Positions 57,001 to 64,000 of a stretch of DNA of 64,000 nucleotides are shown here, piece after piece. The stretch's first letter is position 1, and each line of letters starts with the position of its first letter. Source of the stretch: Pelecanus crispus (lineage: Eukaryota; Chordata; Aves; Pelecaniformes; Pelecanidae); NCBI RefSeq assembly GCF_030463565.1, contig NC_134646.1, positions 20,937,296-21,001,295 on the forward strand, written 5' to 3'. The translations under genes and the position numbers were made by a program. A model generated the notes under the pieces. That model searched no databases. It saw only the letters and a list, made by a program, of their open reading frames with translations, and had not been told where the DNA came from.

Positions 57001-60000
57001 CTTTGCGGATCTTTCTGGCTGTAGCTAACTCCATGGCTTTCCAGGTGGGGTTGTGGTTGCCCGTCCGGATTCTTGGCCTCCAGGCAGCTTTCTCTTCTGT
57101 GCAGAGATCTCTTCAGCTTAGGGACAGCAAAAGAAAAAAAAAAAAAATTAGCAGAAAGACATTTGCTTATAACACACTCTGCTGGCTCAGGGGGTGCAGA
57201 GCCCCTCTTGCCACCCATGTAACAGTATGCATTAGGCAGTCCAGGAACAATAATTACTTAAGGACCAAGTTGAATGTGCCCAGATCAGGGGCTCAGCACC
57301 CCAGCAGCCTATCTGTGGCACAGGTCAGGTCCCACACTTCACAGGACAACATGGAAACTTTTGTAAAGGGCAACTTGATGCAAATATGTCTGCATAATCA
57401 AGTCTATTTGTCCATCCAGGCAGTTGGAGATTTTCATGTGCCCAGAAAGGAGAGCAGGCATCCTTTCACAATCTTAATTTATCTCTGTTTTATGCAGAAT
57501 TTTTCACCAGTAAAACTCAAATACGTTTGCAAAGAAGCGTGTTACTAGCTCTGTACTCACTGATAGGCAATCTTAGACCTCAAAAATGTTTGTGTAACAC
57601 CCAGCTGGTAGTAGGAGTTAGCCCAGAACCAGGATCTTCTCAGTGTGAATTTAGTTACTCCTTTGCCTGTTCCAAATAGAGCTGTGAACATGTACTAACA
57701 TTAAACTTAATGAGCTTGGCTGCCATAACCACTTGTGGCACTGAGTACCATGTGTGTGTTGTGCCTTGAGTTTTCAGCTTTTTTCCTTCAGTCCGTTTGG
57801 TTGACTTCTCGTTCATGTACCTTGACAGAGGATGAAGAGTCTCTTTATCCACTTCTGTACTGTTACTTGTCATCTTTGATTTATCTTTCTTTTTTTTTAA
57901 GGTGCAAAGAATTAATCCTGTTAATCCTTCTAGACATTACAAAAAGCACAATGCTTTTGCTTGAATATGGGAATGCATCCATTTTAATTATAACCTTCCT
58001 TTATTCTGAGCCATATTCCAGCTGCTATGTGCTGCTTGGTTCCTTGCAGAGCTTTACAAGCCCTTTGCTCAGCCTGTTAAACAACTGTTTTGAGAATCCC
58101 CTGGTACTGTCCTCCTGTTTTACAGCCAATCTTACCTTTCACAAGTAATTTAAATGAATGTGCCGAACGGGTTGCAGTGAGCCTGCACATTGGGATTTCA
58201 TTGGGTTCTGCTCCCTTGTTGGTTTTTGCTCTCAGCTACATTGGCCTCATCACTGCTTTTGGCTGAGGACATGGTGTGATTCTGAGGCAGGGAAGTACTT
58301 CAAAGTATCTTCAAGCCACTTTTGTGCCTTTCGTATTGGAAAGAAAAAGGCCAGATCACCCACTCTTAAGTTTTAAGTAGTCTGAAGCCTGCTCCTAATT
58401 ACTGTGACATCCATTGCCTGCCAAAGGCTGTTTTCGCCTCCATGAGCAGACAGTGAATGAGTTTTCAGGACCATCTCCTTCATGTTGGCTTTGGGAGGAA
58501 ATGGTAGCATTGGAGATACCTACAGCATCCCTGGATGCTGAATATTGAGGAAATATTCAGACTTCTTGAAGAGCAGGGGAAACTCTGCTGAAGAGTTTTA
58601 ACTTGATGTTGCATGGGCTGTGACATGCTGTACTTCCTCTGAAATACCATCAGATGCAGCTATTTTTGCCCTGTTGCCCAGTGCATTTTTTTATGATTCA
58701 AGCATGCTGAGCTGTGTTTCTTCTCTCCATTTAGAGTGAAGGTCTCACTATTTTGAAAGACTTGGCTTCTTGCTGTCACATGTCTGTTTCAGAAATAGGT
58801 AATATCTGGCTTATGTCTTCTTGATCTCCTAGTATTTAAGTTTCAGCATCTTACTTGGGATGTGCTGCTGTCTCCTCAGCTAACTGCATTGTACTATTGC
58901 TTCTGGCCATCTCTATGAAACAAGCTGTGTTTTTCAGCTGAGGCTGTGCTGTGACCATCTGCACACAGCAACAGTGGTTGTGTGGAAATTCATGCCAGCA
59001 CACTGAGGTTGTTACATAGCCCAATTTATTGTCACGTTTTGGTCTGCAGGTTTATTAAGGGACCTGCTAATGAAACCTCATGTCTGCATCACTTGTCACA
59101 GCATGATGCTGTCGCGCTCTATTTTGGAAGGGGTTTCGCTCATGTGTTTACCTGAAACTTGATCAAGAGTGATGTGTTCCTGAAAAATGGTTGCTATTAA
59201 TATGCTCGGAGCATATTTACATGTGCTATGCTCCAGTTCTTGGTGTATTTATTGCCAACAGTTCTGGCCTCTGGCCTTTATTTCCTCTTAGCCTTTGTGG
59301 GTTTTAATTAGATGCAATTCAGTTGTTTCACAGCTTCCTAACCCTTTCATCTGGGGAATCATGGTTTTCGCCAGTCCTGCAGGTGTTTGCTGTGGTATAA
59401 AAAGCCAAGTTAATTCCTCATGGTATCATTGCTTTGACCTGGTTATCTGCTGTTCCACAAATAATTTTATCAAGTGCTCTTGCGACAAACTGATCAATAG
59501 TCTCACTTGAAAAATTATTTCTGGTTAAGAAAGAGGGCCTTTCCTAGGCATGCTTCTTGCGTAAGCCTGTTTTATTTTTAAATGACTTAATCTTGGCATT
59601 TTCCAGTCTTCTGGATATTCCCGCTGAAGCCACTTGAAGCAGTGTAGAGCCTTTCCTTCCCTTTGATTTCTCTGCAGGAAAAAAATAAGACGGCAGCAAG
59701 GTAAAGATCTCACTTTGTTCTGACTGAGAAGTTTGGTGACTTCCTTTGCTTCACTCAGTTTACTTTGTTCTCTTGTGCAATGGGATAGTTAAGGTGTGAC
59801 ATAGTGGAGTGCTGGTAAGGGGCTGATCTTTACTGCCATCTCTCAATGGCTTAGATGAGTCATTGCTGCAGAAAAGTGTTCCCCTCATCCCCAGCCCACT
59901 CACAGCATCACTGTGACCATAGCCTGACAACAGTACTGGGCTAAGCACAACTGAGTGCAATGGAGCTGAGATCTTTCCGGGGCTTTTGCTCGTCACTTGT

Positions 60001-62191
60001 CCCTTGTGGGCTCTTGCAGACAGAGAGCATCTTTGCAAGGCTGAAATTGGACACAGAGACATTTGAGCTGGATTCTTTAGCTGCTCTTTGCAGTTGTTCC
60101 TGGAGTCCCCTCAGCAGCATGGGCAGCCTCAGTCCTCTCTCTCAAATGTTGGCAGCTGAGAGAAAGAGCAATGATTTCTGTGACGCTTTCAGCATAGGAC
60201 TTTTGTCTCACAAAATACAGATATATACAGTTGTCATTGGCCTGGCTTACTGTGTCCTGCAGTATATTCAGCGCCAGGGTGGCTACCACACTGCTGTTAC
60301 TTCACAGACACTGCAAATGGTTTGCTCAGCTCTGCTGGGAGCAAAGCTTCTGCGCTTGATGGTTGTGGGTGCTACTGCTGTTCCTAAAAGTAACCCAGGC
60401 CCTTCCTTCCTTTGGGTACTGCTTGGGTACCTCCCTGGCTGTGCAAAGATCGAAATAGCAGAGGAAAGCACACTCCACTAAGTATTCTCTGATTAAAGTT
60501 CACACTGTTGTGGATCTGAGCATTAACTAATATTTCCATGTTTTGGTGCTGGTGTTGGGGAATTCAATTCATAGATGAGTGTGTTGCCTGAGTTTTGCCA
60601 GTGTTGTACATGCTTACAATGCCCTGCATTAATAGCTTGGCACCAGTGCAAAACCCAGCAGTTTAGTCCAATAACCAGTGTATCCTGCAGAGCAAACTGG
60701 GAGGCTGAGATCCCTTTGGATGAGTAAACTCAGAAAGTCTCACTTTACAGATCCCAGTCTGAAACTGCAGTCCATCCCTTCCTCCCTGCAATCCACATAA
60801 TCCCATTTACAGCCATAAGGTACTTCAGTGACCCGTATCTGCTGACAGCTTGAGCAGAGACAGGACTGAACTTGCTTTGTATCTGATCTGGATCCAATGC
60901 TGAGCTGATGTTATGGGTCTGAGACTTTTCTTCCAGCTTGGCTGGAAATGCAAGACTTGAATTCACATAAAATAGGCACATCTCCTTTGATACCTAATCA
61001 TAGAATGGTTTGGGTTGGAAGGGACCTTAAAGATCACCTAGTTCCAACCCCCCTGCCATGGGTAGGGACACCTTCCACTAGACCAGGTTGCTCAAACCCC
61101 TGTCCAACCTGGCCTTAAACTCTTCCAGGGAGGGGACATCCACAACTTCTCTGGGCAACCTGGTCCAGTGTTTCACCACCCTCACAGTAAGGAATTTCTT
61201 GCTAATACCTAATCTAAACCTACCCTCTTTCAGGATAAAACTACTACCCCTTGTCCTATCACTACACTCCCTGATAAAGAGTCCCTCCCCATCTTTCCTG
61301 TAGGCCCTCTTTAAGTACTGGAAGGCTGTGCCCTTGTACACATCCCTGCAGACAAAGCAGTAATTTAAATGGAGGTACTGGGTTTACTGTGGAAGAGGCA
61401 TCCCTCCAAAAGGCTGAGCAAGTTTAGCTCCTGTTCAGGTCAGGAAAAGGCAAGTGTAGTGTTCCACAAGCTCTGTCCCATTTTCAGTGCTGAGTTTGTG
61501 CCTGGAGGGTGCCAGTGGTAACCAGCTGCAACCAGCTTAGAAAAAGGATGCCAGAACTGAGTGCTTCTGCACACTAGTGCCCTGAAAATAAATATGCAAG
61601 CTCCCCCATGGCAGGGTCATAAAATAACAAAATAAGCATGTATGTACATGGTCCCTTGAGCCCAGGGTCCATCCTTGGACAGCAAACACCCAGGGAGGAC
61701 ACAGGACCAGGGCAGACTAATGGTGGTAACTCCCAAGAGGCTTTTGGCTTCCAGCCATCTCCAGCCCTGGGGTGTGTCCAATCCAAGTCACCGGTTCCCA
61801 GAGCATGTTCCATTCTGTGTGGGCACTGACAGGAGCAGGGCTGGCTGGCTGCAAATTTGGGGTCCCTCAGGATGTTTTTAATCGATAACCTTTTTGAGGA
61901 GCATCTTGTACGAGCATGTTGCTCTTACTGCGTGGGGAGCAGTGCTCAGCCTCTGTGCTCTCACCCCCTCATGCTTTCTGTGCAGAACGACATCTACGAG
62001 TGGAGCAGAGACCACCGCGTGCACCACAAGTATTCAGAGACAGATGCGGACCCGCATAATGCCCGCCGTGGCTTCTTCTTCTCCCACATTGGCTGGCTGT
62101 TCGTGCGCAAGCACCGGGATGTCATAGAGAAGGGGAGGAAACTGGATTTCACTGACCTGCTGGATGACCCTGTTGTCAGGTTCCAAAGAAA
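32936..62191 (+). CDS. SCD5: SCD5, stearoyl-CoA delta-9 desaturase 5 (exons 1-3, right-truncated)
   Basis: Coding segments: 32936-33095, 56914-57044 and 61986-62191, giving 165 codons plus two bases before the window ends in intron 3. The enzyme is an ER-membrane di-iron desaturase that introduces a cis double bond at C9 of acyl-CoA, with electrons from cytochrome b5. I see a first membrane segment (about residues 26-46), a second (about 54-68), histidine box I HRLWSH (70-75) and box II HRVHH (107-111). The [20 protein letters not shown] signature follows. Box III and the last membrane segments are beyond the window. [18 protein letters not shown] and [16 protein letters not shown] match SCD5 rather than SCD. 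The start ATG has a strong context (G at -3 and +4). The N-terminus before IVWRN is 20 residues, shorter than in human SCD5. Confidence 0.96.
33543..33562. repeat. A20 homopolymer
   Basis: Uninterrupted A run just downstream of the CpG island, preceded by TTTTTTTAGTTT. No adjoining retrocopy recognised. Confidence 0.9.
38367..38379 (-). promoter_or_regulatory. CTCF-core-like motif in SCD5 intron 1
   Basis: The minus strand reads CCAGTAGATGGCA, which fits the CCASYAGRKGGC core at every position. Such a 12-mer is uncommon by chance in 64 kb, but occupancy cannot be inferred from sequence alone. Confidence 0.45.
46031..47417 (+). mobile_element. CR1 LINE copy C with compound 3' tail, sense in SCD5 intron 1
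   Basis: Truncated within the RT domain, beginning [12 protein letters not shown] at 46031. It keeps an intact SVPQGS motif and FADDTKL. ORF2 is broken by TGA at 46473-46475 where copy A has CGA, a typical CpG-decay change. After the ORF2 stop (47187-47189) comes a first CR1 tail (GGGCATGGTGGTGTTGGG), then a non-CR1 linker of about 58 bp (about 47270-47327), then a second CR1 tail (TCTACCCTTAATTGG) ending in AATTCTATGAT at about 47417. Confidence 0.93.
51750..51754. repeat. Target-site duplication, left copy (AGTAT)
   Basis: AGTAT directly abuts the TG end of the LTR and recurs right after the CA end at 52321-52325. Five bp is short, so chance agreement is possible but unlikely at both exact boundaries. 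Confidence 0.75.
51885..51962. repeat. AAT/ATA microsatellite-like tract within the LTR
   Basis: Imperfect AAT/GATAAT triplet array. It lies in the part of the LTR downstream of its TATA box (in LTR sense) and is likely polymorphic in length. Confidence 0.8.
52021..52038. repeat. Perfect 18-bp palindrome in LTR
   Basis: GAGCAGCGATCGCTGCTC equals its own reverse complement. It lies 20-37 bp downstream (LTR sense) of the TATA box, close to the expected transcription start. Confidence 0.9.
52058..52080 (-). promoter_or_regulatory. LTR core promoter: CRE plus TATA box
   Basis: On the minus strand ATGACGTCAT (52080-52071), a full palindromic CREB/ATF site, is followed 6 bp later by TATATAA (52064-52058). 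The arrangement is typical of retroviral U3 promoters. Present activity is unknown. Confidence 0.65.
52321..52325. repeat. Target-site duplication, right copy (AGTAT)
   Basis: Matches 51750-51754 exactly and marks the downstream LTR boundary. Confidence 0.75.
53418..53988 (-). mobile_element. CR1 LINE copy D with compound 3' tail, antisense in SCD5 intron 1
   Basis: Read on the minus strand it starts at the CR1 segment CTGGAGCACAGG and continues through the last 90-odd ORF2 codons (frame 53947-53654, ending DVALWDMV). Then come the same first tail, linker and second tail as in copy C. The terminal 8-mer-like repeat is at about 53418-53435. About 570 bp, severely 5'-truncated. Confidence 0.93.
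56914..57044 (+). CDS. SCD5: SCD5 exon 2, histidine box I
   Basis: TTTTGTGTCTTTCAG precedes 56914; the donor GTGGGG starts at 57045. Together with the carried base it encodes 44 residues, [20 protein letters not shown] onward to NSMAFQ, with metal-binding HRLWSH. The reading frame stays open 167 codons into the following intron. Confidence 0.96.
57045..61985 (+). other. SCD5: SCD5 intron 2
   Basis: 4.9 kb. It contains CR1 copy E (60997-61330, -) and two unassigned open frames (readthrough of exon 2 to 57548; + frame 59960-60481). The rest is unique sequence. Confidence 0.88.
60997..61330 (-). mobile_element. CR1 LINE copy E, different subfamily, antisense in SCD5 intron 2
   Basis: The minus strand ends with the CR1-type segment TTCCAACCCAAACCATTCTA, distinct from copies A-D, and includes a C-terminal ORF2 remnant ([19 protein letters not shown], ending LDRGLSNLV). 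About 330 bp; similarity fades at about 61330. It is probably an older subfamily. The boundary at the 5' end of the element is approximate. Confidence 0.9.
61986..62191 (+). CDS. SCD5: SCD5 exon 3, histidine box II
   Basis: TTTCTGTGCAG precedes 61986; the donor GTAAGT starts at 62192. The exon encodes [20 protein letters not shown] and on to DPVVRFQR, plus two bases of a Lys codon (phase 2). HRVHH and the DPHNA His are di-iron ligands by family homology. Confidence 0.96.
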
Positions 62192-64000
62192 GTAAGTGGG
62201 AGCTGCCTCATGTGAGGCAGGCTGGAGAGGTCCCTCTGCCTGGTTGTCTAGTTGTGGCTCAGTCCTTGTTTTTATCTTTCCCTTTTCTCCCCCAAGATAT
62301 CCCTGCCACCTTGATTGCAGGCATTAGGACTGCCGTCCCTCTGGCCTCCACTGTTGCCATGTGGCTGACGCTTGCTGACTGTCCTTGCAGGCTCTGCTGC
62401 ACAAGCAGTGAGCCCTGTCCTTGTCCCTCTGTTTTTCCAGAAACCCAGGGCTGGCTGTGAAAACAGCCACAGCAGAAGTTGCTGGGATCTTGGCCTTCTC
62501 CTTTGATCATTGGAGCAAATGCTGTAATCACTAACTGCCTTAATGCAGAAGTGCACGTTTTACTCTGCAAACTCATCTGTGGCACCTGTGGGCCAGCATA
62601 GACCAAGCACTTCCTCTCCCAAGACAGTCATTCTTCACAGGATTAATTATCTCCCTTGAGAATTAGCACAGACCTACTTCAGTTTGCTATGCGCTCTGCA
62701 AGAGGTGGGAATTGAGCAACATGCTTTGTCCTCTATGTGAGTACCTGTATTTTAGGCACAAGGTGACTGTCTCTGCCTGCAAGCATTTGGTCCAGGTACT
62801 TCAGTAAACCACATAAGCTCATTTCTGAGTGTTTTATGGGTGAGGGGAGCAGTCAGTTGAGTCCAGAAATCATTCTTTTTTGCATTAGAGAAATCCATGC
62901 ACTAGCAGAATTACCCCTGCATCAGAAGAGCTCCAGGAGCGAGGAACTCACTGCCCTCCACATACTGTTGCTTTTTACTGGTTCCTCAGTGGGCAGTGCC
63001 TGTTTGCAAAGGCTCCCTTGCAGTTTGCTGCAGCTCTTCTTGGTTGTGTTATTGCCTTTTCCAAGACAACAGCATCTCATGAGAAGCAGGCTCTGCTGCT
63101 GTGGTGGTGCTGCAAATGTTGTGAAGAAGTATGTTTTCTGCATGGAGTTTACCTTCCCTTATCTGGGAAGAAAAATTCAGGTTTCTCCTTTCTATAAGGT
63201 TGAAGTGTTGGGTTTTTTTGACAGCATGGAAAACCTGGCAGGTCAGATCAGTAAGAATCATCATAAACCCTTTGTCACATTTCATTTTAAGGCCAGATTG
63301 TTAGCTTTGAATTTAGTGGTGCTGGTGAGCTGTGGATGAAGTACCACTCAGTTTAAAACCACATCACTTCAGCTGAAATCACAGTACTGTTCCAGGCATG
63401 ACTGACAGCAAAATTTACCCTCTGTGAAAAACAGAGCAATAATCCTGCATGTGATGTGAAAGAGAGGGTCACAGGTGAAGTGTCTTCATGACAAAATTTT
63501 CATGTGGTGAAAGCAGCGCTGTTCCCAAGCATATATTGAGGCATTGGTTCCCCTGAACTCCAGGTAAGGAGATTTCTCATTCCAGGGTGTATGTTTCAGT
63601 CAAAGATAGACAGAGAAAACATAGTCAGGTGCTTGTTTGGATGTGAGATCTCATGTCTTCATCAAAGACTTCAGTCTGGGCTTTTTGTGTCTCACAGAAT
63701 GGTTTTAAGTGGTGCCTGATAAGTTGTTTTCATGTTTTATTTTATTTTCCTGGAGTGGGAGAGGCTTTGAACTCTGAAGGAGTTTTCTGGACTGGAAAAT
63801 ACTTTTCTTCTCCAGCTCTACTTAAATCCTGGCCTTGAATTGATGAGGTTTGCAAACCTTATCTGCAGCCTGGTTCAGAAGTCAGTCAGATGAGTAGGAA
63901 ATTATCTGTTATCTTTGGTGGAACGAAGAATAGGGCCTGTTTCCTTTGGAGGGCCTTCGTTCAGGTAAGTGAAGATAGAGTTTTCACCATGGTTGGTGTT
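62192..64000 (+). other. SCD5: SCD5 intron 3 (partial)
   Basis: Begins GTAAGTGGG and continues past the window edge. I searched it for the next exon, expected to begin after the split Lys codon with YYK-like sequence, and did not find it. No repeat recognised. Confidence 0.85.

Noticed and set aside
32936..62191. SCD (SCD1-type) as alternative identity
   Set aside because: [17 protein letters not shown] and the position directly downstream of SEC31A fit SCD5.
1..64000. CRISPR arrays, prokaryotic operons, tRNA or rRNA genes
   Set aside because: None of the required repeats, motifs or structures are visible; the sequence is clearly vertebrate nuclear DNA.

Overview
The window is avian nuclear DNA, most likely neoavian. 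It has spliced vertebrate genes with GT-AG introns, a CpG-island promoter, several 5'-truncated CR1 LINE copies in both orientations and a solo LTR of an avian-type endogenous retrovirus. I found no bacterial-style operon, CRISPR array or tRNA gene.

Layout. Positions 1-24266 hold the 3' half of SEC31A on the + strand: eleven constitutive coding exons (599 codons plus stop), one in-frame cassette exon at 6593-6685, and a 3' UTR with two AATAAA signals near 24.8 kb. From about 24.83 to 32.38 kb is an intergenic spacer in which I recognise no gene. A CpG island at about 32.38-33.49 kb carries the promoter, 5' leader and first exon of SCD5, also on the + strand. SCD5 exons 1-3 are at 32936-33095, 56914-57044 and 61986-62191. 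The gene runs off the right edge, so its last exons, which carry the third histidine box, are missing.

Mobile DNA. There are five CR1 copies: A (+, about 10.70-12.80 kb) and B (-, 18.67-19.74 kb) in SEC31A introns; C (+, 46.03-47.42 kb) and D (-, 53.42-53.99 kb) in SCD5 intron 1; and E (-, 61.00-61.33 kb) in SCD5 intron 2. A solo LTR (51755-52320, sense on the minus strand) sits in SCD5 intron 1.

How the genes relate. SEC31A is the outer-coat COPII subunit for ER export; SCD5 is an ER-membrane delta-9 fatty-acyl-CoA desaturase. They are not a functional operon. Their head-to-tail order matches the SEC31A-SCD5 neighbourhood of human 4q21, and SEC31B/SCD on human 10q24 is the paralogous pair.

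Most notable observations: CR1 copies A and B form a roughly 1 kb inverted repeat flanking SEC31A exons 7 and 8 (a candidate circRNA arrangement); CR1 copies C and D share a compound double 3' tail; CR1-B begins 6 nt from a SEC31A splice donor; the solo LTR has a CRE, a TATA box and an 18-bp perfect palindrome; the SCD5 promoter has an overlapping uORF and G-quadruplex motifs. I see no wholly new biological system here.
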